Source: Deltaproteobacteria bacterium (lineage in GTDB: Bacteria; Desulfobacterota; Syntrophobacteria; BM002). Taken from it: a stretch of 5,548 nt of DNA. Positions 1 through 5,548 of the stretch are shown piece by piece. The stretch covers positions 1 through 5,548 of the forward strand of contig JAGFXI010000179.1 in the NCBI GenBank assembly GCA_017861095.1, in the 5' to 3' direction. The notes under the pieces were generated by a model. The model did not search any database and had not been told where the DNA came from. It saw nothing but the letters and a program-made list of their open reading frames with translations. Each line of letters opens with the position of its first letter. Within the stretch, counting starts at the first letter, position 1. A program made the translations under genes and the position numbers.

Positions 1-58
1 AACCCACTGGACTCCCTTGGCGAGTTTCAAGTACGGTGCTACCGACTATCCCAACGCC

Positions 59-73
59 CCAGGCTTCGCCTGG
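59..73. repeat. Short inverted repeat (hairpin)
   Basis: CCAGGC TTC GCCTGG is a perfect 6-bp stem with a 3-base loop. After a one-base mismatch, two further outer pairs extend it. No T tract follows on either strand, so it is a poor rho-independent terminator. It may be part of a REP-like cluster with the hairpin at 145-159, or chance structure in GC-rich DNA. Confidence 0.4.
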
Positions 74-142
74 CGCCACTCCACTATCAATGCCGCGACT
101 ATGCGCCTTTGCAGAGCAGACCTCCCTGCCACTGCTCACTCA

Positions 143-166
143 TCGCGGCTGGAAGCCGCTCCCACA
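143..166. repeat. REP-like palindromic element
   Basis: The core GCGGCT GGA AGCCGC (145-159) is a perfect 6-bp stem with a 3-base loop. Read on the minus strand, with its flank, it gives GTGGGAGCGGCTTCCAGCC followed by GCGA. This closely resembles the GTAGGAGCGGCTTC-type REP palindromes scattered between genes in pseudomonads, xanthomonads and other high-GC bacteria. The intergenic position just after an operon also fits. Only one copy is in the window, so calling it a repeat rests on recognition, not on counted copies. Confidence 0.55.
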
Positions 167-256
167 GCGTTCCTCCTCACACAGCCTACCTCTCGAAGAG
201 AAGGACGGCCAGATCCGCGGTCGCAGCAGGTGTTTCGTGCATAATGGGGGTTACAG

Positions 257-613
257 TTACGTTCCTGGTTCACGCCACGACCTGGTTACGGGGCCGCCGC
301 CCTTCGACGCGGTTGCGGCGGGGCTGAGAGATCTTAGCTCTTCCTGCAGGTTCTCGTTCTCCCGCTGCAGCGATCGCAGCGTCTGACGCATGCGCAGGTT
401 TCCGAGCCCGCAGTAGAGGACGGTCGCGAGGACGCCCAGGAAGAGGGAACCGAGAATAAGGGCGTAGAGTGGAATGGGCATGGAGCGGAAGGTGACCCTG
501 AAGAGGACAAGTTTCAGGTCCATCTCGTACAGAAGGACCTCTCGGTTCTGGAAGAGGAAAACCACCAACAGGAGCATTACAACTCCCCAGATCAATGCCT
601 TGAGCGCTTTCAT
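257..613 (-). CDS. LapA-domain (DUF1049) small membrane protein
   Basis: A 118-residue protein of the lipopolysaccharide assembly protein A domain family. In E. coli, LapA works with LapB in controlling lipopolysaccharide synthesis at the inner membrane; that role here is inferred from family only. Two hydrophobic segments are visible, about residues 6-22 (LIWGVVMLLLVVFLFQN, with the family-typical FxxQN ending) and 46-70. They are followed by a charged, heptad-like coiled-coil stretch at about 75-97 (RQTLRSLQRENENLQEEL) and a short polar tail. Start choice: the ATG at 611-613 follows AAGGAG with 7-base spacing and overlaps the TGA of the HIT gene (610-612) as ATGA, which points to translational coupling. 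A longer in-frame extension up to 727 is antisense-like shadow inside the HIT gene and was not used. Length and two-helix layout are typical for the family. Confidence 0.85.
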   Translation of the reverse strand: MKALKALIWGVVMLLLVVFLFQNREVLLYEMDLKLVLFRVTFRSMPIPLYALILGSLFLGVLATVLYCGLGNLRMRQTLRSLQRENENLQEELRSLSPAATASKGGGPVTRSWREPGT

Positions 614-1101
614 GCCGTCTCTCCTTGTGCGAAGTGCGGGAGCAGCCTCCTGTATGTTTGCTGCAAATGTTCGGGAACGACGCGAACGTCGGCAAAGACG
701 GTCATGAAGTTCGTATCCCCATTCCAACGCGGTACCACGTGGAAGTGGGCGTGAGCCTCAACCCCCGCCCCTGCTACCGTACCCAGATTGAGCCCGACGT
801 TGAAGCCATCAGGGGACATGAGTTTTCGGAGCATCACAACAGACCAGCGGAGTGTCTTCGTGAGATCCAGCAACTCCTCGTCGCTCAGCCCGTCCAGGGT
901 CGGCTTGTGCTTCCAGGGAGCAACCAGGAGATGACCATTGTTGTACGGGAAACGGTTCATCATGACCATGGAGAGCGGGCCGCGGTAGAGGATCAGCCGC
1001 TCCTCATCGCCTTCGCCGTTCCCCTCGGGACAGAAGATACATCGCTGTCGTCGCTGCCCGAGAATATAGTCCATTCGCCAAGGGGCCCAAAGGTTCTGCA
1101 T
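610..1101 (-). CDS. HIT family protein (AP4A phosphorylase/hydrolase-like)
   Basis: A 163-residue histidine-triad protein. HIT enzymes act on nucleotide phosphates (dinucleoside polyphosphates, AMP-lysine and similar) through a covalent histidine-nucleotide intermediate; the exact substrate here is unknown. The N-terminus MQNLWAPWRMDYI is the hallmark of the bacterial AP4A phosphorylase-like branch. CIFC at 21-24 is the usual putative zinc pair, NNGHLLVAP (54-62) is the conserved core strand, and the triad HAHFHVV (117-123) supplies the catalytic central His119. PRWNGDTNF after the triad also matches this branch. The ATG at 1101 is chosen because the protein then begins exactly at the family N-terminus and an in-frame TGA lies a short way upstream. 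Its own Shine-Dalgarno is weak: a GGAGG lies about 18 bases upstream, which is too far. The stop overlaps the LapA gene start. A likely promoter lies about 110 bases upstream. Confidence 0.93.
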   Translation of the reverse strand: MQNLWAPWRMDYILGQRRQRCIFCPEGNGEGDEERLILYRGPLSMVMMNRFPYNNGHLLVAPWKHKPTLDGLSDEELLDLTKTLRWSVVMLRKLMSPDGFNVGLNLGTVAGAGVEAHAHFHVVPRWNGDTNFMTVFADVRVVPEHLQQTYRRLLPHFAQGETA

Positions 1102-1212
1102 GAGATGATCCGTCCACTTCCTCCCTCAGGAGATCGCTCCGGCGGTGCCCTCCTCGTCCCAACATCGCCGCCTCCTGATGGAAACAGGGCAACATTCATG
1201 AGCGTTTTTGCG

Positions 1213-1240
1213 AGTATACCAGCATCTCTCAAAAAGACAA
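1213..1240 (-). promoter_or_regulatory. Extended -10 promoter for the HIT-LapA operon
   Basis: On the minus strand the sequence reads TTGTCT (1235-1240), a 16-base spacer, then TATACT (1213-1218), immediately preceded by TGG, which makes an extended -10 (TGn-TATACT). The -10 matches five of six sigma-70 consensus bases and the -35 four of six. It sits in the gap between the UPF0280 stop and the HIT start, in the right orientation. Initiation would fall near 1206 and give a leader of about 105 bases. Confidence 0.6.
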
Positions 1241-1267
1241 GCATTTTGCCCCTGCCGCGGGCCTTGA

Positions 1268-1282
1268 GCCCCTTTCGGGGGC
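1268..1282 (-). terminator. GC hairpin after the UPF0280 gene, possible weak terminator
   Basis: Nine bases past the UPF0280 stop, the minus strand reads GCCCC CGAAA GGGGC, a 5-bp GC stem with a 5-base loop. Position and stem favour a terminator or 3'-end stabiliser. The sequence after it (TCAAGGCCCG) has no T tract, so it is not a canonical rho-independent terminator. Confidence 0.3.
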
Positions 1283-1290
1283 GAGCGGCG

Positions 1291-2028
1291 CTACGGGGCA
1301 TCCGCCGGCACAAGCTCCACCTCGCCCCAGGCACCAACCCTATCCCCCATGATGATCACCACCCCGAGCACTCCCTCAATCTCCGGGGCCACGGCGAGGG
1401 CTCGATTGATGTCGCCACGATTCTTCACCTGATTGCCGATTCTCGTGGCGGCAGCATCGGCGATCGCTGCCGAGGGGGATATGACCGTGACCGCATCGGC
1501 GCGGCCGAAACTCAGGGAAGGACCCACCGTGCCCGAGGAGGTGCAGACACCCAGGGGCGTCTGCTCCGGTCTGATCCGAAGGGCGAGCTTTTCACTCAAC
1601 ACCGAGGGGCCGGCAAAAATCCCTATCTGCAAGGGCGAGTCCACCCGAAGGAAACAGTCGCCGCCGTTCTCCACTACTACCTCCCTGCTCTCCTCCAGGA
1701 GCGCGCGCCCTACCGCTTCAGCAATGGCGCCGGCCACTGCCGCCATGGGGCCGACACCGCAGGTCCGTCCCGCTGCCAGCATCTCTCGGACGATAGGAGG
1801 CGCCAGGTGGTCGTCGGGCAGCGGGACGAGGGAATGAAGGAACTCGGGATGATTAGCAATGTAGCCCTCGAGGGGCCCTCGCACCTCGTAGATGACCCTT
1901 TCCGCCAGGGTCGCCAGACAGGACTCGGCGAAAATGAAAAGATCCGTCTCCTTGACCGCCACCTCGAAGGCGACAAGGCGCTCGTGACGCAGGGAATGAC
2001 GGTAACGCCGCTCTCGATATTCGGGCAT
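1291..2028 (-). CDS. UPF0280 family protein (ApbE-like fold)
   Basis: A 245-residue protein that matches the UPF0280 family throughout and at the family's usual length. Members are related to the ApbE/FAD:protein FMN transferase fold, but their biochemical role is not established, so no reaction is assigned. Visible motifs in order: GVGPMAAVAGAIAEAVG (91-107), VENGGD (119-124, recalling the ApbE Asn-Gly-Gly-Asp segment), IGIFAG (135-140), LGVCTSSGTVG (159-169), SLSFGRADAV (171-180) and DAAATRIGNQV (191-201). There is no signal peptide or membrane segment, so it is probably cytoplasmic. The ATG at 2028 gives a normal N-terminus, but the bases before it (ATCAACCACCCCC) contain no Shine-Dalgarno, so translation may be weak or start differently. 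It lies 146 bp after dnaE, separated by a heptamer repeat, and may have its own transcription start. Confidence 0.92.
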   Translation of the reverse strand: MPEYRERRYRHSLRHERLVAFEVAVKETDLFIFAESCLATLAERVIYEVRGPLEGYIANHPEFLHSLVPLPDDHLAPPIVREMLAAGRTCGVGPMAAVAGAIAEAVGRALLEESREVVVENGGDCFLRVDSPLQIGIFAGPSVLSEKLALRIRPEQTPLGVCTSSGTVGPSLSFGRADAVTVISPSAAIADAAATRIGNQVKNRGDINRALAVAPEIEGVLGVVIIMGDRVGAWGEVELVPADAP

Positions 2029-2174
2029 GGGGGTGGTTGATTGTACGTTATTCGTTATTCGTTATTCGTTCACTAGGGGTTCCTAAAGGGTGAAAGGCAT
2101 AAGGCGCAAGGGGAGAAGCTGATCCCCGAGCCCCAGCCCCTGCGACAGTCATGGTGTTTGACCTTCGACATTTG
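2029..2174. other. Intergenic gap between dnaE and the UPF0280 gene
   Basis: This 146-bp gap contains the heptamer repeat at 2046-2070 and an imperfect hairpin, GGGGA (2110-2114) with TCCCC (2123-2127) around an 8-base loop. The hairpin could weakly terminate transcription leaving dnaE, but no clear T tract follows. A TACAAT at 2040-2045 (minus strand) could act as a -10 box close to the UPF0280 start, but it lacks a recognisable -35. No small gene is evident. Confidence 0.4.
2046..2070. repeat. Heptamer tandem repeat, 3.6 copies
   Basis: CGTTATT is repeated perfectly three times, followed by a partial CGTT, for 25 bp in all. On the minus strand it reads as AATAACG units. It ends 18 bp upstream of the UPF0280 start codon, where an AT-rich promoter could sit. 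A change in copy number would alter promoter spacing or leader length. Confidence 0.9.
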
Positions 2175-5150
2175 TCATTCGATCCCCGCCTCCTCCCCAT
2201 ACCGCATCTCCAGCCGGAGCTCACCCAACTCCTTCCGGAGATCCTCCTGAAATGCCCCGTCAGGTCGAACGGCGAAGTTCTCCGGGAGCTTCTGCACCAC
2301 CTCCGTTTGCTGTCCAAGGTGAAGATGGAGAAAGAGGCCGCACCGGCCGGGATGAGCGCGGATGACCTTCTCCAACCTCTCCAGCCTCTCCCTCGACAGC
2401 CCTTGGGTGTGGAGGTGAAGACGGACGGAGGTGGCGAGACCGACGGCTGCCTCGTCGAGCGTCATCATGTCATCCGCCACCAGACGCACTCGATCCGCGT
2501 CTCTCACCAGTCGCCCGGCGATCAGGATCACCGCACCCCGCTCAAGCCCTTTCCCGTAACCGGCAAGGGTATCGGCAAAGATCACGACCTCTAGAGAGCC
2601 GGAAAAGTCCTCAAGCTCGACAAAGTGAAGCGGCTCGTTCTTTCGACTCCGGCCCTCTCTCACGGACCGGATCACGCCGCCCACTCTGGCCCGAGCACCC
2701 TCATGGAGCCGACTGATCTGGGAGGTGCCGCCCGGCGAGAGCTGCTCCAGAAGGGCACGATACTCGCCCAGGGGGTGGGCGGAGAGTGAGAATCCCAAGG
2801 CCTCCTTCTCGTGGGCGAGCCTTTCCAGCTCGCTCCACTCCGGCTCTCCGCCCACCCCCTCCGCCGCCGGACCATCCTCGCGGACCGCCTCAAAGAGGAC
2901 CATCTGACCGGAACGCGCCGCGTCCATGACCGCCGGCAGCAGGCTGACAAGGCGCTTACGCCCGGCTCCGAGGCAGTCGAGCGCCCCCGCCTTGATGAGC
3001 GCCTCAAGGGCGCGGCGTCCCAGGAACTCCCGCTCGACGCGGGCACAAAGTTCCGCCAGGGTTCGAAAGGGACCCCCCTCCCGGCGCGCTCGAACAATGG
3101 CCGCGGCGGTGGTCTCGCTTACGTGGCGGACGGCGGCAAGGCCAACACGAAGAGCGTCCCCTTCCACGGCAAATTCCACCTCGCTCACGTTGATGTCGGG
3201 GGGGAGAAGTTCGAACCCCTCGGCTCGACAGGCGCCCACGTGATCTTCAAGAAGATCCCATTGCCGGAGCTCGCTGCTCAGCAGCGCCGCCAGGAAGTGC
3301 TGCGGAGCTCGGGCCTTGAGAGCGGCAGCCTGGAGCACGAGGTAGGCCCGACCCACAAGCTGACTCTTGTTCTGCGTCAGCGGCGTCTCCCGTTCCAGGC
3401 GTGACCAGAGGGAATCCGCCTCCTCGGCGGCATTCCCTCGTGCCTGGGCGGCGGCGAGGAAACTCTGCCGGAATTCCTCCCTATCCTCGGCTCCGTATCT
3501 CATGAGCACCCGGCGGAGTGCATCCGCCCGCTCCAGCGTCCAGCCGGTAGTATGGGCGATCAGCCTCGTAGCATCGACGTCGAAGAGAAGAGCCTCCGGC
3601 TCCGGGCCGATCTCGCTTACCCCGGCACCGGGGTCTCCTTCCCCCTCCACGGGTCGAGTCTTGCTCAGACCCGTCTCCCGCCGCGAGAGGGCCATCACAA
3701 GGAGGAGATCGTCCCAGGTTCTAGGTTTCCGGCTGAACAGCAAAGCTCGCGCCCCTTCGGTGTCCAGGTGGGGGAGGCCGGCTGTTCTTCCCTCGCAGAG
3801 GAGGTTGAAGGCGGCCTTGTCTTTCCAGGGAAACACCTCCAGAGCGGCGGCTCCTGCCGCTCCGGAGATCCTTGCCATCACACTCAGGGTCCTGCTAGTG
3901 AGAAGGTCAAACTTCACGAGCCCCACTCGTTCCAAGGCGCGCATGTCATACTGACTGACCCATTCATCCTGGGCATCGCGGAACAGGGGAACCTTCTCCG
4001 TCAGGGGGCCTTCCCCGATAACGACCCCGGTCGCATGGGTGGTCACATGGCGCGGCAGGCCCTCCAAGGCGATGCCGAGCCGGACGAGCCCCTCCCGGGA
4101 GAGATGAGGCGCCTCGAAGGTGCCCCGGCCGGGAGAGGCGTCGATCTCGTCGTCCTCTTCATCCGGACTGGGGGCGAGCACCTTCCCCAGATCGCGAATG
4201 GCGGAGCGCATCTGCATGGTACCAAGCGCAACGATGTGGGCTACCCGGTCCGGTCCGTAAGTTCGACAGAGGTACCCGTACACCTCGTCACGTCTTTCGG
4301 TGGCAAAGCTCGGATCCAGGTCCGGAATCTCCGGATGGAGCGGATTCGCTAGGTGCTCGAAGAGAAGGTCCTGCTCCACCGGGTCGATCTCGGTGATACC
4401 CAGGGCCAAGGCGGTGAGACTTGCTCCCGCGGCGCCGCTCCCCGGCCCCACCGGAATGGCCTTCTTTCTCGCGAAGCCGACGAAATCAGCGACGATGAGG
4501 AAGTAATCAGCGAGCTTCAGGCGCTCGATGACGGCAAGCTCCTGTTCAAGCCGCTGGCTGTACCGGTGTGACACCGCGCCCCCTTGCGCCAGCCGCTCCC
4601 GCAGCCCGGCCTGCGCCTGCTTCGCTAGAACCTGCTCGGCGCTTTCCCCGTGGGGCACGGAAAACCTGGGCAGGTGGATCCTCCCGAGCTCGAGGTCCAC
4701 GTTGCAGCGCTCGGCGATGGCAAGGGTAGTCGAGATCGCACCGGGCAGGTGGGAAAACTCCGCCTTCATTACCTCCGGTGCCGGGAAGGCGAGAACGGGG
4801 ATGGATGGGATCTCGCCTAGGGTGAGGCCTTGCCGCAACGCGGCCAGAATACGAAGAAGCTCCGCGTCTTCGGCGTCAAGGAGGTGACTGTTGGCAGTTG
4901 CCACCACCTGCAAGTCCATGGAACGGCCGAGCTGGACCAGCTCGCCGTTCAACCGGCGGTGGGCATCGCTACGCGGCGGCTGGAGTTCGATGAAGAAACG
5001 ATCCTTGCCGAATACCTCCCGGTAGCCTGCGGCCCTGGCGTGAGCCCGGTCGGGGTCGTCGGCAAGAAGCGGCCCTGCCAGATCGCCGCGGCGACAGCCG
5101 CTGAGAAGAATGAGCCCCTGGTGATGGTCGAAGAGCCGGCTTCGTGGCAC
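2175..5150 (-). CDS. dnaE: DNA polymerase III alpha (DnaE-like), main frame, divergent
   Basis: This frame encodes nearly all of a C-family replicative polymerase alpha subunit. Order: end of the PHP domain (LSGC 5094-5105; NSH near 4884), palm (GPGSGA 4431-4448; PDLDPSF 4305-4325; GTMQMRSAIRDLGKVL; LEGLPRH; VKFD ending at 3906), reduced fingers, helix-hairpin-helix region (LGRRALEALIKAGALDCLG), a clamp-binding-like QMVLF (2892-2906), an OB fold (about 2577-2690) and a DnaE1-type C-terminal domain. Equivalents of E. coli Asp401, Asp403 and Asp555 are kept (codons at 4322, 4316 and 3908). Several other hallmark motifs are altered: GPGRGS is GPGSGA, the third Asp of PDxDxDF is Ser, and FQLES, RPGPL and YQEQ are not recognisable. 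The start at 5150 is a GTG that is simply the first possible start in this frame; the true beginning is the PHP fragment at 5437, one base out of frame. With that fragment the protein would be about 1,087 residues, against 1,160 in E. coli. Confidence 0.88.
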   Translation of the reverse strand: MPRSRLFDHHQGLILLSGCRRGDLAGPLLADDPDRAHARAAGYREVFGKDRFFIELQPPRSDAHRRLNGELVQLGRSMDLQVVATANSHLLDAEDAELLRILAALRQGLTLGEIPSIPVLAFPAPEVMKAEFSHLPGAISTTLAIAERCNVDLELGRIHLPRFSVPHGESAEQVLAKQAQAGLRERLAQGGAVSHRYSQRLEQELAVIERLKLADYFLIVADFVGFARKKAIPVGPGSGAAGASLTALALGITEIDPVEQDLLFEHLANPLHPEIPDLDPSFATERRDEVYGYLCRTYGPDRVAHIVALGTMQMRSAIRDLGKVLAPSPDEEDDEIDASPGRGTFEAPHLSREGLVRLGIALEGLPRHVTTHATGVVIGEGPLTEKVPLFRDAQDEWVSQYDMRALERVGLVKFDLLTSRTLSVMARISGAAGAAALEVFPWKDKAAFNLLCEGRTAGLPHLDTEGARALLFSRKPRTWDDLLLVMALSRRETGLSKTRPVEGEGDPGAGVSEIGPEPEALLFDVDATRLIAHTTGWTLERADALRRVLMRYGAEDREEFRQSFLAAAQARGNAAEEADSLWSRLERETPLTQNKSQLVGRAYLVLQAAALKARAPQHFLAALLSSELRQWDLLEDHVGACRAEGFELLPPDINVSEVEFAVEGDALRVGLAAVRHVSETTAAAIVRARREGGPFRTLAELCARVEREFLGRRALEALIKAGALDCLGAGRKRLVSLLPAVMDAARSGQMVLFEAVREDGPAAEGVGGEPEWSELERLAHEKEALGFSLSAHPLGEYRALLEQLSPGGTSQISRLHEGARARVGGVIRSVREGRSRKNEPLHFVELEDFSGSLEVVIFADTLAGYGKGLERGAVILIAGRLVRDADRVRLVADDMMTLDEAAVGLATSVRLHLHTQGLSRERLERLEKVIRAHPGRCGLFLHLHLGQQTEVVQKLPENFAVRPDGAFQEDLRKELGELRLEMRYGEEAGIE

Positions 5151-5437
5151 GGCAGGCTCGTTCTGCCAGCCCCTCGCCGCGAGGTTCGCATCTCGCCGGT
5201 TTCCGCCGCCTGGCCGTCTCCGACTCCCAGCTCGCAGCCGAGAATCGGCTTTATGCCCAAGGCATAGGCCTGGTCATAGAACTCGATGGCGCCGAAGAGG
5301 TTGCCGTGGTCGGTGAGGGCAAGGGCGGGCAGGCGAAAACCTTTGGCTCGTTCGAGGAGCTGGGGCAGGCGGATAGTGCTGTGGAGCAGGCTATAGACCG
5401 AGTGGACGTGCAGATGGACAAAGTCAGCCTGACGCAT
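4949..5437 (-). pseudogene. dnaE: dnaE 5' part: PHP domain fragment, frame-broken
   Basis: The true N-terminus of the dnaE gene. The ATG at 5437, 18 bp after the guaA stop, opens MRQADFVHLHVHSVYSLL, a standard DnaE start. Family features continue through LPALALTDHGNLFGAIEFY and GIKPILGCE (ending at 5231). After about residue 75 similarity is lost. The frame runs on through Arg/Ser-rich sequence to a stop at 4949, while recognisable DnaE sequence (LILLSGCRRGDLAG) resumes one frame over, near 5115. Joining them needs a net -1 shift somewhere around 5150-5230. Roughly 47 residues separate GCE from LSGC, against about 65 in E. coli, so some sequence also appears to be missing. The metal-binding HxH and TDH are present, but the usual Asp in SLLDG is His here. 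Whether this is a real mutation or a sequencing error cannot be told. Confidence 0.82.
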
Positions 5438-5455
5438 GGCTACAAAACACTTTCC

Positions 5456-5548
5456 CTACTCCCACTCGATAGTGCTCGGCGGCTTAGAGGAGATATCGTA
5501 GACGACCCGGTTGACTCCCGCCACCTCGTTGATGATTCGGCTGGACAT
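5456..5548 (-). CDS. guaA: GMP synthase (glutamine-hydrolysing), C-terminal end
   Basis: The last 30 codons of GuaA; the rest lies beyond the right edge. GuaA converts XMP to GMP in the cytoplasm using glutamine and ATP, the last step of de novo guanine nucleotide synthesis. The visible residues SSRIINEVAGVNRVVYDISS, then KPP and the terminal TIEWE, are the almost invariant GuaA C-terminus, which forms the dimerisation domain and part of the XMP site; the Lys and the terminal Glu-Trp-Glu are intact. The reading frame stays open to the window edge. The stop at 5456-5458 is 18 bp from the dnaE start, so the two genes are probably co-transcribed from a promoter outside the window. Confidence 0.96.
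   Translation of the reverse strand: MSSRIINEVAGVNRVVYDISSKPPSTIEWE

Larger units (their letters stand above)
1..256. other. Gene-free left edge with two hairpins
   Basis: This stretch lies downstream of the LapA-domain gene and holds no reading frame I can tie to a protein family. One plus-strand frame is open from base 1 to about 327, but it runs antisense into the LapA gene and its translation is rich in Arg, Ser and Pro with no recognisable domain. Two compact inverted repeats are present, near 59-73 and 145-159, and are listed separately. I found no tRNA-like cloverleaf and no hairpin followed by a T tract in either direction, so the transcription end of the HIT-LapA operon is not identified. 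Confidence 0.6.

Noticed and set aside
1..386. Plus-strand open frames at the left edge
   Set aside because: They read through the REP-like hairpin and into the antisense of the LapA gene. Composition is low-complexity Arg/Ser/Pro, with no convincing start signal.
614..727. N-terminal extension of the LapA-domain protein up to 727
   Set aside because: The extension lies inside the HIT coding region in another frame. The internal ATG at 613 has an excellent Shine-Dalgarno and starts right at the family N-terminus.
993..1337. 114-codon minus-strand frame across the UPF0280-HIT gap
   Set aside because: It overlaps the end of UPF0280 and the start of HIT out of frame, crosses the probable promoter, and has no recognisable domain.
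625..2040. 471-codon open frame on the plus strand
   Set aside because: It is antisense to the HIT gene, the promoter gap and the UPF0280 gene, all strongly supported on the minus strand. Its translation has no recognisable domain; long antisense frames are expected in GC-rich DNA.
3552..4352. 266-codon open frame on the plus strand
   Set aside because: It lies entirely antisense to the palm and fingers region of the dnaE-like gene and shows no family motifs.
5150..5230. Programmed ribosomal frameshift in dnaE
   Set aside because: I see no strong slippery heptamer with a following stem or stimulatory Shine-Dalgarno, and the region also seems to lack about 20 residues. A mutation or sequencing error is simpler.

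Overview
The window is a GC-rich stretch of bacterial chromosome in which every supported gene lies on the minus strand, so transcription runs from the right edge to the left. In transcription order the genes are: the last 30 codons of guaA (GMP synthase); a dnaE-type DNA polymerase III alpha gene with a frame break in its N-terminal PHP domain; a UPF0280 family protein; a HIT family nucleotide hydrolase/transferase; and a small LapA-domain membrane protein. The left 256 bases hold no convincing gene but contain two short hairpins, one resembling the REP palindromes of many Proteobacteria. The organism cannot be named from this sequence. A high-GC Gram-negative-type bacterium, possibly from a poorly cultured lineage, is a weak inference from base composition, the LapA family protein and the REP-like element.

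Layout: guaA and dnaE are 18 bp apart and look co-transcribed. A 146-bp gap after dnaE carries a heptamer tandem repeat close to the start of the UPF0280 gene. A 189-bp gap follows the UPF0280 gene; it contains a GC hairpin and a good extended -10 promoter that should drive the HIT and LapA genes. Those two overlap in an ATGA junction, with a strong ribosome binding site for the second, so they are almost certainly translationally coupled.

The most interesting object is the dnaE-like gene. It keeps the overall DnaE order (PHP, palm, fingers, helix-hairpin-helix region, clamp-binding motif, OB fold, C-terminal tau-binding-like domain) and equivalents of the three catalytic aspartates. Many otherwise near-invariant motifs are changed or missing: the GPGRGS motif, the third Asp of PDxDxDF, FQLES, RPGPL, YQEQ, and several PHP metal ligands. 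The PHP domain is also broken by a net -1 frame change. Either this is a decaying or repurposed second alpha subunit, in which case a normal dnaE should exist elsewhere in the genome, or it is a highly diverged family whose N-terminus is further confused by a sequencing error. The remaining genes look like ordinary housekeeping or conserved accessory genes.
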